DNA from: Protostelium mycophagum
Taxonomy: Eukaryota > Evosea > Variosea > Protosteliida > Protosteliaceae
DNA: 60,854 bases
Assembly: GCA_002081555.1 (NCBI GenBank)
Contig: MZNV01000388.1
Coordinates: forward strand, 1-60,854
Reading direction: 5' to 3'
Shown: positions 1-12,617 of the stretch, piece after piece
Position numbering within the stretch: the stretch's first letter is position 1
How the letters are laid out: the number at the start of each line of letters is the position of its first letter
Notes under the pieces: model-generated
Databases searched by the model: none
What the model was told of the DNA's origin: nothing
The model's input: only the letters and a program-made list of their open reading frames with translations
Position numbers and translations under genes: made by a program

Positions 1-2
1 CC

Positions 3-707
<705 letters not shown>

Positions 708-719
708 ATGTTTATGTAC

Positions 720-725
720 AATAAA
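720..725 (+). promoter_or_regulatory. Poly(A) signal of the actin gene
   Basis: AATAAA lies 13 bases after the actin stop codon, followed by an AT-rich tract. Confidence 0.6.
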
Positions 726-1377
726 ATCGTTCGATTCGAATTTTTGAGATAATTTCATTTTTATCAACAAAAATTTAGAAGAACTTTTAAACCAGCCTCT
801 TTTTAATTAATTTGTAGTTCGCCAACAAACTTTCGTAATCTCGCCCTGCAAAAATTTAATTTAATTTAATGTTCTTCAGAAGAATTCACAGAAATTTCAC
901 ATAATAATGCCAGATTTTTCATGGAAGATTCTGATCTCGGTTCAGCATCACGACGCATGTTAAATAACCCACTCCGATGCAGATTTTACTAATCTGTTGG
1001 GTGGTTATAATAGTATTATTATCAGGCATTTATACCACAAATTTTTGCTTCACTTTATTTTTCTGGGCGTGGCACACAGAATCAGATATCTCTGCCTGAG
1101 GCTTGGACAATTATTCCTTGACAAGAAATTCCGACCTCGATTCAAGTTGCGGTAGTAACCGGAGATCTTACCGTGAATGTAGTTGTAGAATCTAACACTT
1201 GTTACTTTCTACTTCCATTTTGATGATGTCTCCAGGCGTGGTTTGTAAAATTGTTCTGAATTCCTCAAATTCCACAGCAAAAAGTCAGAAATTCGGAGTT
1301 ACGCAATCCATCCATCCTCTTTGCGACAGGCAAAACAAAACGAACACAACACACAACACAACAACAATACTTTAAGC
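726..1377. other. Intergenic spacer
   Basis: No reading frame with coding character on either strand. The last 60 bases before 1378 are rich in A and C (ACACAAC-type), which resembles an A-rich 5' leader for the next gene. Confidence 0.5.
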
Positions 1378-1660
1378 ATGTCTAGCGCTAACGACAAGAT
1401 TGGAGAGTTCAGCTCTTCCTACTCTTACGAGTCATACTCTCGCTCTGGCAACGAGGAGCCCGTCTATAAGGGAGAGCAGGGACACAAGAAGGGATACTTT
1501 GACAAGGTGAGTACCATCCTGGTGACGTCATCAAGAGGAAGAAGCTGATGAGTTGTAGTCTGGTGCCACTCACGTCACCGAGGAGTCCCGCGTTCCTCTT
1601 GGAAGTTACTCTCTTGAGGGAGAGAAGGAGCAAGCCAAGCTCGAGGGAAAGAAGGACTAA
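1378..1660 (+). CDS. Small Ser/Tyr-rich protein, two exons, unknown function
   Basis: I do not recognise this protein. Exon 1 is 1378-1506 (43 codons). A 52-base GT-AG intron spans 1507-1558, and exon 2 is 1559-1660, giving 76 residues. The N-terminal half is rich in Ser and Tyr (SSSYSYESYSRSG) and the C-terminal half is charged and probably helical (EGEKEQAKLEGKKD). It has no signal peptide or membrane segment, so it is probably a small soluble, disordered protein. The ATG was chosen because it begins the good coding run and follows an A-rich leader. An AATAAA overlaps the stop at 1660-1665. Without splicing the frame would run into intron sequence and stop at 1548. The spliced frame and the immediate poly(A) signal make it a credible small gene. 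Confidence 0.65.
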
Positions 1661-1665
1661 ATAAA

Positions 1666-3053
1666 TCCTTTCATCTAATTGTAATTTGATAATGTTGCAT
1701 TGTCGATGAGCGCATGAAGAAGATCATGTTTATTCATTCTTTGTGTTCTCTTCAAGCATCCGCTTCATCGTTCCCAGAATCATTCTGTTTGCTGCTGTCG
1801 CGTTTGTAGTCGGTCGTGAAGACGTTGAACATTCTATCATTCTCTTCGCCTCTCTACTGAACCTCTGACAAACCTCTTTGACGTGCTATTACGTGTCAGT
1901 CGTGTCACATTGACATCTTCTAAATTTAGAACAGAATAAAAGAAGGCACGATAGTCACCGAGGATTCATGAGGAAGCTGCCCGCTTTGGAAAGACTTTGC
2001 GAACTCTACCGATTTAAAGAACAAGAGGTGTCTGTTCTGTTCTATTGTAACACATCTCCTCACTCCTTCTACTTTCGGGATCTCTTTGTTCTGTAAAAAT
2101 TAGCTGAGCTGGAAGGACGCCATCAGCTCCTACATCAGTGATGACCTCCACAATGTGTTCTAATGTGGCCGCGATGGCACAGGGTCTTCCCCGCAGCTGT
2201 ATATTCTTCAAGCTGACATCGCTTTCACCACTCAACCCAAACTGATCAAGCCTGTCGACACACTACAACTGTCATCACTTTTAGAAAAGAATATTCACCT
2301 CTTTATATTTTTCGGAAGACCAAGTCAACGTCTTGTTGTCTGGAAATTTTCCGCAACCAAAGGATATCCGCGAGTCGCGCAAGCTTATCCAAAATTGTCC
2401 GTGATTCGTCGTTGTAGATAAGCTGAAAATAAGTCATTTATAAACATTTTTAATATATTTCACCTCGCAGAGCATAAAACTTCTCCATTCTTCATGCTTC
2501 GGTCAATCATTCTTACCTCTCTACAACGAATAAATTTATACAATAAAATCAAATTTACTTTTGTTTGTGGATTTCCACGGTGATTTGTGTCGATTTTTCA
2601 CTTGAATTCCTTGGAACGATCAGATCCTTCACAACAATAAACTCACTTTAAATCCACACAAAACATATTTCCTCGACTCAACTCTACTTCTACAACTCCA
2701 GATCCACATTTCTTTAGCTTCCAAGCATCACTCCATGTCGTTCTACCTTCTAAAGTAAACTCCAAACTCTATTTTCTTGTGGCGGCAGAGCCGCACCTCT
2801 TCCAAGTATGTTCTGTTGTACATAAGAAGGTCACCTCTTCGTGAGGACGACATGTCACAGTATGTCTTAGTCTGTTGTCTTCCATTTTTCAATTCTTCTT
2901 CTCTCAAAAGTTCGGCCCCGAAAGGTGTCCAATCATGTTTCATGTCTAATGTGATGATGTCTTCTGCAACATCTTCCTTTACATTGTGAAAATTTATTTA
3001 TAATTTTATTTGTAATTTTACTTATATTTTATCTGTAATTTCATTTATAATTT
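1666..3053. other. Intergenic spacer with one GC palindrome
   Basis: Only short overlapping frames on both strands, with no conserved motif. A perfect palindrome GCGGC-AGA-GCCGC lies at 2782-2794, related to the short hairpins found in the RasGEF introns. The last 100 bases are extremely AT-rich. Confidence 0.5.
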
Positions 3054-4118
3054 TTTATATGTACAAAATTCTGCATATACAAAAAATAATATAAAATAAA
3101 ACAGAAGGTGTGGGCTATAGGTCACGTGATGAGATGTCATACTGACCTCATTTGGATCATTTTGGGGTCTGTCTGCAAGTGTCTCCTCTTCCATATTGAT
3201 TTCGTCCATCTCCTTCTCTGTACGTCTAAATGTGCTCCCCCCTCTTCCTTTCATTTTTCTCACTGTTGGAGCCTCTAATAAAGGATTCAATGTAAACTCA
3301 ATATTATGAAGGTGAGTTGTAGAAGGTCAAAGTACGGTTATGTTCTTATCAGAATATTACACACCGTTTTTGGAATTTTCATTTGGATTTTCCTTCTCTT
3401 TTGTTGGAGTTGTAGATTCCTAAATACAAATTAAATTGAAAATAAAAATAAAAATAAAAATAATGTGCAATAATAAAGATTTATTCAAATGAAAAGAAAA
3501 TATTTACCTGATTATTCCTTCTATTTGGGGGCACGTAGGCACCCATGCTCCCTCTCTGTCTTTTGGTGGGCGTTTCTCGAGGTTTTTCTGCAGGTTTTTC
3601 ATCTCCTGGCAACAGCTTCTGTGTGTCCTTTGTGTGTTGTGTGACGTCTGCAGCTGGCTCTTGTCTTATCTCTTTGGGATTTTCTGTGTCGATGCCGTCT
3701 TTTGATTGGACGATCTCATTTTTTTTGGAAGAGGATTCCACAGATGGAATTGATTCTTCCTGCATGTTTTGGAATGACTCTTGGAATGAGCGAAAATCAA
3801 ATGATTAATTACATCAGGTAGGAAATCCTCATAGGTGATGATTGGGACAGAAGAGCGACTATCCGCGATGAGTCTGATCCTCTTATCGACACCCCAAGTC
3901 GAAGAGGAAGTGGACAAATTATAACGATTAGCTGTCTGGTGGATGAGCCAGCGATTTCCTGATGTCATCGGAATCATGTGTTTCGAAAATCTCTTTGTCT
4001 CAGGGCCCTCTTGCCCTTTTTGTTTGATGATCAGATCATCATATTCTTCCTCTAACAATTTCAAGAATCTTCTTTTGTTTTCGTAGCTCAAGTATCTCAA
4101 TATATCGTCGAAGTCCAT
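3054..4118 (-). CDS. R3H-domain protein with a YVPP tail
   Basis: Predicted nucleic-acid-binding protein of the R3H family, probably an mRNA-associated cytoplasmic factor. Exons on the minus strand are 4118-3813, 3777-3508, 3419-3363, 3296-3147 and, less certainly, 3113-3054. All introns are GT-AG and 33-66 bases except the 88-base intron 2, and the frame is kept throughout. Near residues 12-100 is an R3H domain: an initial helix with FLKLLEEEYDDLI, the RxxxH core in GNRWLIHQTANRYNL, and a closing VPIITYEDFL resembling the usual SRIPE end. Exon 2 is charged and disordered and ends with RQRGSMGAYVPPNRR, like the YVPP segments at the ends of other R3H proteins. The ATG at 4118 gives a full domain. 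An upstream exon (up to 4296) cannot be excluded. The last exon encodes an odd hydrophobic tail and is doubtful. The gene lies just downstream of, and on the same strand as, the RasGEF gene. Confidence 0.7.
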
Positions 4119-4475
4119 GTGGGAGATTGTTTGTGCGGTGATGAGCCGTCCAATTCGGCTGATTCATACGTAAGTACATAAGCTTCACAGTCATTTTTGC
4201 AAGAGGGCAAAACATTAGCAGAATTTGGATAAAGACGTCTGTGGGCATGTCGTTGATGCTTGACATTGAACATTTCAACTTTGAAAGAGCTGACAAAACC
4301 TTTACACGAAAGACAATGTGAAATCTACAGCCCTACCGTGGATTTCCAAACCCTTTTCGAGAATAATAAATATAAATCAAGAAAATGGAAAATAATAAGT
4401 GTCATTTCGTTTTTTATCTCCAAACATAACTTTTACAAGCATTTTTTGGATTGAAATCCAGGTATTGAACCATAA

Positions 4476-7400
4476 CTACGAGCTCTGCCTCTCCTTAATG
4501 CGGCAAGATATCAGCGTTGCTAGGTACCTATTATTTATAAATATAAATATAAATATTTCAAAAATTCTCATTCCAATGAAACGATTCTCATCCCGATAAA
4601 ATCTCTCATTCTGATGAGACGTTTTCATATCAATGATACCCACTTGAAAAATCTTCCGGCGAAATCCGCATGGATGTTGAACAATGCGTTGATGAAGTAA
4701 CCCTCTATGATGGTCAAGTCTACTCCCTCCTCACTATCCGCGACCACAGAGGCGGAGGCCCCTTTTCCTTGTAAGAAAGAAATTTCGCCGAAAGTTTCGC
4801 CCTCGTGCATGTGTCCCAGGACTATTTTTTCTCCATCTTTTTGGATCTAGATTTTCTTCAGAAAATTGTTCCATTTTATTTCTTGTGAAAAAATGTAATT
4901 TTTTTGAAATCTCAATTTTGGCACAAAAAATTGAAAAGAAATTTATATTCGATATGATTTTTCTAAAATTGAAATTCTATTGGCGCAAAGCGCCACAAAA
5001 ATAAAATCTCTTGTAAAATCAATAAAATTAAAAAATCACCTCGATTCGGCACGTTCCTTTTGATATTTGGAAGATCTTTTGGTATTGCTCTCCAGCAGAT
5101 ACGATCTGGTTGTCTTTATCCACGTGGATACTCTTTGCACCACCCTTCAGGATGAGCTCCCAGTCGTCAGGACGCAGCACGTGGAAAGCCTTTTTAGAGG
5201 ACATATTTCCAGATCCTTCGGACTTGGGGGACATGACGTAACCTTTACGGTGGTGAGAATTTTTCATTGTGATTTTTTTTTGTTTTTTTGCAATTTGAGA
5301 AAATTTTATTGCAAACTTCAAATGAGGGAATTGTGCAATTGAATTCTTTTTTCACAAAAATATTGTGAATTTTTTGTAAAAGTGTTTTCTGTTAAAAATT
5401 TTTGTTGTGGAATTTTAAACGAAAAAGTTGTGATCATCACCCGCTGAAGGCGAGGTCACCGTCACTTCTGCAGCGCTGGATCCTGTAGAGGCCCTCTCTC
5501 TGTCTTTGGTTTCTGATTTGGTGTTGCTCTTGGTGAGGCCCCTGTGCCTCATCGGGTTGATCAGTTCGATGAGTTCTTTGGCCTCGTTGCCGTCTTGACA
5601 GGTGAATTTTTTTTTCTGCGAAATTTCAATTTCTTATTTCGATTTTTCAAGTCGAATTTTTTCCCAAGATTTTTCAGATATTTTTCGTTGGACTTTTCAA
5701 GAAATATGAAGAAGCTGACCAGTGTGGCTCTGTAGATGACGACCTCTTTCTCGTCCTTTGGGCTGCTATGGACGTTGAGGATCTCTGTCATCGGTATCTT
5801 CTCCTTCACAGTGTACCCGAAGGATTTTGAATAGAAACTACAAATCTCAGTTTTTTAAACATGTTGTTACGTTTTTTAATGTTTTTGTGAAAAATAGAAT
5901 TTGTCAATATTGATCGCATTGTTATATTTTTTAATATTCTTGGATTTGATGCAATATTGATTGCATTATTATATTTTAATATTTTTGGTGATCGCAACAC
6001 AAGTTTCGTAATGTTGTTTATTATATAACACTCATAATATAAATATAAAAATACTCACCAGACGTTTGATTGTGTTACGATGAAGTCCCCGTGGAAGGCA
6101 ATCTTCTTCTTGTGCATCGCTTTCACGGCTGGAAATTTCAGGGAAATTTCACGAAAAATATATAAAAATCTCACATTTGATGACCACCTCGTTCAATCCG
6201 AAATGCTTCTGTAACAATTTTTCCTACAAAAATAAAAATCCAATAATATTGAATAAATTATTTAAATTCAATATAATTAATTTTTGATAATTTGATAAAA
6301 TTAATGAAAAAATCATCCAAAAAATCTCAAAATCGACCCGAAACAAAAATCCAATCAATAAAATAAAAACTAACCGTCTCGCCGTGTCCTCCCCTCACTT
6401 GTCCCGGGGTCTCGTCATCAGAACTCTCTCCTGCTATAGAGGCATTGCGTGGTCTGCCTGCAGTGGAGGGATTCGTCACGTTTGCGGAGGCTCGACTTGT
6501 CTCCTCCGACTTTGGCTTTGCGGTGAGGGAAACCAATTTCTCGGCCCTGTATCTTGTTATCGGCAAGAAACAAATAATCGTATTAAAATAGATTTTCAGC
6601 CGCATGCAAACATTTATTTTTACATAAATTGATTATTTATTTAAAAATGTTTAAAAAATAAAAACTTTCTAAAACAAAAATAAACTCACAAGTTATTCGC
6701 GACACGTCCGTAAAATCTCATCGCGAGACCCGGTTCGCCGGAAAATAATTTTTCCAGGAATTCCATATCTATACTGTACAGCTCTACCGTGTCATCGTCC
6801 GCGATAACTGACGCGGAGGCGACACCGTAAGCCTCAATACATGACATCTCCCCGAAGTTATCCTTTTCTGAGAGCCGAGCCACCGTCTTGTTTTCGATTT
6901 GCAGGGCGCCATCTTGTGTTATATTTTTAAAACATTTCTGGACGCGCAATCTTCCCTTCTTAACTCTGTAGAATGAATTGTTGGGTTCACCTGATTTTAT
7001 TCAATTTTTACAAGTCTTTAAACATTTTAATTTTTTGTCGTAGGACTTTGAAAATTATTTTTTGAATGTGAGAATCACAATAATCCGAAAAAATAAAAAT
7101 CAGCATCTTTCAAAAAAATAAATTTTCAACTAAAAAATCACCTTCTTCAATGACCACTTCGTCCTTCTTAAAAGGCGCCAAACGTGAGCACGCGATCACC
7201 AAATTCCAATCTCTCTTTGTCAGCTTGTAGGTCGTGGAGACCAGCGCCTTTCCGTTCAGGATAGACTTGCTGATCTTCTCAAATGATTTAGAATCAAAAC
7301 GCGAAGGGGCCCTCGTTCCGTCCGCTGGGTCTGCCCGCGCTTCACGCAACTTTGACACTCGGAAGATGTCGTTGTCCGTCCAAGGCTCGGCTGTGAGCCA

Positions 7401-10400
7401 GAGCTGTTGTGTGGGTTCGTGTGGCTGGAATTGATACGGTGCGCGGAGCCCGTCTTTGAATTCCTTGATGCGCCGGGCGACCATCTTGAGCTTTTCGTAG
7501 TTGATTATGTTGGGGTAATCGCCCAGGTAGTCTTGGTTACCGTCATCCATAAATGTCAGATCCTGTCAAAATGTCAGATATTGACGTTTAGATCTGAAAT
7601 GTAGATTTATTGAGATTTTTAAGATTGGAATATTTTCCCATTTTTTTATTCAAGAAAATTCATTTTACACATTTGTAGATTGAGAAATTTAAAATGAAAT
7701 TTCACCTGTAGTGTGAGGGCCAAGTATGGGATACATGTGGTCCTGGTATTCTTAATCCTCTCTCTATACGTCTTAAAGTTTTCATTCGGTGACATCAGCT
7801 GTGTCAGCGCCGTAAATTGATCCATTAAATCTACCGGTAATAACTGTATTTTATTAATTTTAAATTTTTAGTTTTTCTGTGGTAAAATTTTGTGAAATTT
7901 CTTTTGGGTTTTTTGTGAAATAGTTTTGTTTGAAAAATTTTAGTGCTCACCCCCCAGCTCTGACTCAGTCTTGACACTGCGGCAGAATGCAACGCGGAAA
8001 CGATCTCCATGACAGCGTTGTAGTTGCTCATTTCGGATAATTTAACGGCGATATTAATCCATTTTCCGATCACCACAGATCTGCAAAAAACGTCAAAAGA
8101 TCCCTCGAATTCCAAATTTCTATTACAAAAAATTTTTTCTTGCAGAAAATCGAGATTTAAAAATAAAATACCTCTCTTCTGGTGAAACACATTTCAAAAT
8201 GTCGGTGGAGACTATGGCTGACACTTTGTTGAACCATTGCGCGAACCTCATTATGTTTGCTGCCTTCTCTTCTTTGCCGGACTTACTCCACGCCTACCGC
8301 CTTCAGATTTTCTCCGAAAAAAATAAATTTCTGAAATCGGGAAGATTTTTTTCGGAGAAAAAAAAATTTCTGAATCGGGAAGATTTTTTCACAACTTTTC
8401 TCCCTGAAATTAGATCCGAATGCAGATTTTTCCGTTTTTTCCGAAAATCCGTACCTGTTTTAAGAATTCTTGATTCCTCATCATCTTCATCATGGAGTAC
8501 TCGATCAGCGTCAGCTGCTGCGCCAGCTGCAGATTTTTTTCCGCAGAGAAGTCCAGCGTCTTCTTCGAGTTGAAAGACAATATCGAAGAACTTCTCGTGA
8601 GCTGCGGATGCGATGTCGCAGCCGACGCGACCGCGGGGCTGGTCGGGTTCTGGCTGAGATATCTCAACAGGTTTTGAGATACGGGGAGGTCTGCTTTGAT
8701 AAAATCTGTGGTGCCATACTGGGGTGTCGCTCTAATCGTGTTGAGGCGGTTAAGACATCTATCAAGAGCGTTGTTTCTGTTGACCGAAGTGAGGAATAGA
8801 TGGAGTCTGTTGCTAAGATGCTGGTCGTCTGAGAAATCAAAGGTGAAGGCGGGGTCGTCTAACCACCTTTCAATCACGTTGGTGACGCTGTGGATATCAG
8901 AATGAATGTCGACAAATCTGGGGTCGACATAATTAAGAAATGTCGACGGTGATGACGTCATACCTAGTCTGTATCTTGTCGAGAGTGAGGTTGTATTTCT
9001 TCTGGTCAGAGTAGTCCTCAGTGGAAGGGCCTTTATATCTGTTTATCAATAATTCTAGAAATTCAGATGACGTGGTGAAGCTGGGGTGTCCAGTCAATAT
9101 GTCATTAATAAAGTCCAAGTCTGAAAATGTCAAAACGTCAATCTACAATTCGGCCGGAAATCCTCCACCTCTCTCCCTTCGGTCGGCAGGAGTCATCTTT
9201 TCGACGAGTTTTGGCAGTGTGGCACCTCTTAAAGTCGTATTAATGCCCACAGTATTCCACTGCTTTAGAGGCAAGTAGGTCACACAGACTCTCAGCCTGG
9301 TGATCCTGACCGTTATGTCAGATTTAAATTTGAATTCCAGTATTTGGCGCTCACTCTGTGATCTCCCATTCTTTGTTGCTGGGCTGGTTCGCGACGAGGT
9401 CCTTCAGTGGAATATTGACCTGTCAAAACTGTCAAAAACTGTCAAGAATGTCAAAATGACACCCACCTCCCCGATTAGATCTGCAGATCCGATCCTGTTG
9501 TGGTTGTAGATCTGCACGTTGAGATGCTCCGGCTTGTTGGTGTCATGACAAAACCAAAAAGTCTCATTCCACTGTGGGTTAGAGCTCTTCTTGACTGTCT
9601 TTGTCTTGTAGACGGCGGCCGCAGATTCGACATTCGATTTGACGAGTCTGACAGATGCGTACGCATCTGCGACTTTGAGGGTGGTGGGCGAGAATGCTCC
9701 TGGTCCTGATTTTTTCTTCCCGTCGAGAAAGCCGCCTGACACATGTCAAGATGTGAAGTGATTCTTGACTGAAATGCTGTATCATCTTGTGGCGCAAAGC
9801 GCCACATGCAATACGTAATCCCTTTCGTATTACAACACCAAACTGATTTCAACCACAATTATTTTGCCGCCAAACGCGACGCGCGAAGATCTGAAACCCA
9901 TCTAAAAGGAGTAGATTACCTCCGATGTGGAAACCTGATCCTTCGATGATCTTGACCTCTAGATTGTTGTTATTGGTGCTGTCTACGCTCCTGCTCCGTC
10001 TCGCAGACTCCACACTCTCTACCGATTCTGATGTGGATTGTCCCTCTTCCATTTCTTCATCCTAATCTCACGATCAGCATCAAAATGTGATCATGTAATG
10101 TCGCGAATGTCTTTTCGGCGGGTGTCAACGCATGTCGACGCGAAATCTCAAAGTCTGAAAGTCTCACGTCAAAGTATTGCGTGTTATCCTCTGTCTCTGG
10201 TTCGTCGAAATTATACAATTTTTCTTCTATATTTAGCGGTGACAGAACCATAGACTTTCTGTTGAACAGCGGATTTGTCGTCACTTTGACTCCATCTGAA
10301 TCGGTAGATGCTAAAAATATTAATTATTTGACTATCTACAACGATAAAAATGGTCTGTATTTGTCCACCGTCGCCCCCTCCATTTTGCTGCGGCTCAGCC

Positions 10401-11904
10401 GCATTGTAGATGGTCAGAATATGACTTTTTTTTCCCGAAATTTCCTCGAAATTTCACTCACTATCTGAAGAGTAATCTGACGTGGCCAACGAGCCGCGGT
10501 TTGAATAGCTCGAAAACCTCAACCCCTTTACAGAGTCCTGTCTCTTGCTCGTCTTCGCGGGGATGCCGCTGTGTGTTTTCCTCAAGTTGACTTGGTTAAG
10601 ATTATTCTCGAGCTGTGCTAGGAGCAGCTGAAAGCGTCAGACGGCGAAGAATGTCTTTGTGATCGTGATGCATCTTTTTGTGCGAAATGATCAAGAGGCA
10701 CACAGCTCCTCTGCCGCATTGTAGATGGTGTAGAATGTGTTGGTGTCGCAGCTCTTTTGTGCGGCTCTGCCGGACTATATGGTGAGAACATGTGCGGCAG
10801 ACATGTGCGGCTCTGCCGCAGAGGAGCTGTGTGCCGCTTGATTTATACAGCCACTGCATAGTATTTATCCAGCTTATTCCACAGTTTGCCCGCAGCTCCG
10901 CTGCAGTTTAAGTTTCTCGTGCTGGTGCTCCTCTGCATCGCCCATTACATGCCGCGGCCATTTCATCTGCTGCATGCAAGAGTTCTGATTAGACAATAGG
11001 GTTTTGATCGCGCCGCAGCTCATTGTGTGGGAGTCCGAAAAATATCTTCGATTCAGGAATGATCAGAGGAACATAATGTTCGAAGAACCGTCTTGTGACG
11101 GGAACTTTTGATGCAGTAAAGAGATCAAGTGATGGTTCTTTACCCTTTGTGCGGGTGTTGGGTTTGGTATGTCCTCTAATTCACTCATCTGTGCTCTGAG
11201 TATGAGTAATTGTGTGTCGATATCGGGTTCTAATGGAGGTGTAGGTGCTGGTGTGTTGGGTTTGATTAATTTGAATAATTCCTTTCTCGATTTAGAGAGT
11301 TTGGCGCTGTCGTATTCCTCCTGATTTAAATCAGACTTTGAAAATGAGACTTGGAAACACAAATCGTATTTTTCGTTACGTCTTTAAAAACGATAGATAT
11401 CTACATTGTGATATGGTATCAAAAATGGAAGAATGAAAAAATGGAATCGATTCTAAATCTGTTATGGAGACGACTCACCTCTTGAAGTATATCGGTTGGC
11501 TCGTTTTTTTTATCTGTTGCCGATATACAAGCCCGAAGGTGCTGAAAAATAGCGATCTCCTCCTCTGATAGTGTCGATGTGTCCTCAAAAATCGAATTTT
11601 CTTGGCCAATTAGTAGAGATAGTCTTTTTGACTTCCTGTTATTCTCTTTGTTGTACTGTCTCAGCTGTGATTCACGAGCACTGGCGGAAAATGCTGCTGA
11701 ACTGGCAACACTGCTACCCGTGCGGATGACCGATTTAAGTACTCTCGACGCCCTCTTCGAGACTTTCTCTCCCTTCTTAGAGTTCTGATTCTCCTCCTCA
11801 AATGAATCGTAAAGAGATGGATTCACCAATGGAGAATGTGTCTCTCTCGATCCTCTTGAGTCGTCCAAGCGCCTTTTCTCTTCGCCGTCAGGTGGCTCTG
11901 CCAT
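4476..11904 (-). CDS. gbpD-like: C2-RasGEF_N-RasGEF-cNBD-GRAM-cNBD exchange factor (GbpD-like)
   Basis: Guanine-nucleotide exchange factor for Ras or Rap, likely acting at the plasma membrane in motility or chemotaxis signalling. About 23 exons encode roughly 1,500 residues. They run from ATG 11904 (MAEPPDGEEKRRL, exon to 11479) to a TAG at 4476-4478 after the helix YLATLISCRIKERQSS. Domains in order: a disordered Ser-rich N-terminus; C2 (about 10010-9245, LEVKIIEGSGFH to SADLIGE, with loop Asp partly replaced by Asn); RasGEF_N (DLDFINDILTGHPSFTTS, ERWLDDPAFTF); RasGEF (AQQLTLIE, NYNAVMEIVSALHSAAVSRL, INYEKLKMVARRI); cNBD1 (7200-6690); GRAM (6130-5560, KIAFHGDFIVTQSNV then FYSKSFGYTVKEKIP); cNBD2 (5210-4450). 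RasGEF-cNBD-GRAM-cNBD is the layout of Dictyostelium GbpD. The C2 domain is an addition. Most introns are 35-70 bases and every join I checked preserves frame. The weakest join is the AT-rich intron near 5330-5410, where the cNBD2 part could instead be a separate gene starting near 5268. Confidence 0.85.
4981..4995. repeat. Short perfect palindrome in a RasGEF intron
   Basis: TGGCGC-AAA-GCGCCA, a 6-base stem with a 3-base loop, inside the intron at about 4846-5040. A second, longer copy of the same sequence lies at 9789-9805. Confidence 0.7.
9789..9805. repeat. Short perfect palindrome, second copy
   Basis: GTGGCGC-AAA-GCGCCAC in the intron within the C2 domain of the RasGEF gene. The core is identical to the copy at 4981-4995. 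A related GAGAGCG-CAA-CGCTCTC lies at 58230-58246. Confidence 0.7.
10690..10842. repeat. Inverted-repeat element inside a RasGEF intron
   Basis: Arms 10690-10718 and 10814-10842 are reverse complements at 27 of 29 positions, with a 95-base loop. The loop holds GCGGCTCTGCC-type palindromes at 10761-10771 and 10807-10819. The text GCCGCATTGTAGATGG in this element also occurs next to the palindrome at 10389-10403 in another intron of the same gene, so it is a dispersed repeat. It could be a small non-autonomous element or a structured RNA. I see no target-site duplication. Confidence 0.65.
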
Positions 11905-12583
11905 GCGCCCAAAAAAGTCTTTATTGTGAGTGTAAACGCGAATCTACCACGTTAAAAACCGCGAATCTCGTTGTCACCCCCGTGTCTTAGGGACGCCAAA
12001 ACGTCAACAAGGCCACAAAGACACTTCACCAGAAACGAATTTTGAACATTTAGACAGATCTGGTCCTCTTCTGCATGTTGGTTGAAGCTTAACTTGTCTT
12101 TTGTATTCTTTTGAGTGCTCATTAATACCGTTAGAATGGATGGCAATCAGAGAGCACACGAGTTTTTCCACAAATCGATGTTTGGGATATCTTATTGCTG
12201 ATTTTTCATTTGTGTGAGGTCCATCAAATGCATTAGGACTCCGTTCAGAGAACAAATAACACCAGCAAAAGTTTGTTCAGACATTTTCTTTCGTGCTTTA
12301 TTAATATTCAAATACCAAGAGAGAATGATTTGACTTTGGAGGTCAATTTTATGCTATGATCTTATAAAATAAACAAGACCGGATCATCCATCCAGCAGGC
12401 GATTCAATGATTATACCGCTAATCATCTCTTCTGGAAAACAGAGCTTAACTCTAGAGTTGGCAGCTTTACTGTCGAATTCAACACACTCTCAACGGATAT
12501 AACCACCATGTGGATCAGGCAGGCATTCTGTCCGAGATTTGTGGCCTGGAAAAAGCGGGTCCATAAGAGAGGCATCCAGGTCA

Positions 12584-12617
12584 GGGAGGGCTTGGGGGGG
12601 AGAGGGAGGGGGGGAGG
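12584..12617 (+). other. G-run with G-quadruplex potential
   Basis: At least four runs of three to seven G separated by 1-4 bases, followed immediately by the palindrome GGAGGCTCTGCCTCC, on the plus strand. Confidence 0.55.

Noticed and set aside
12004-12255. Open minus-strand frames considered as an upstream exon of the RasGEF gene
   Set aside because: No in-frame GT-AG join to the exon that starts at 11904, and the text has no domain character. The ATG at 11904 begins a good coding run.
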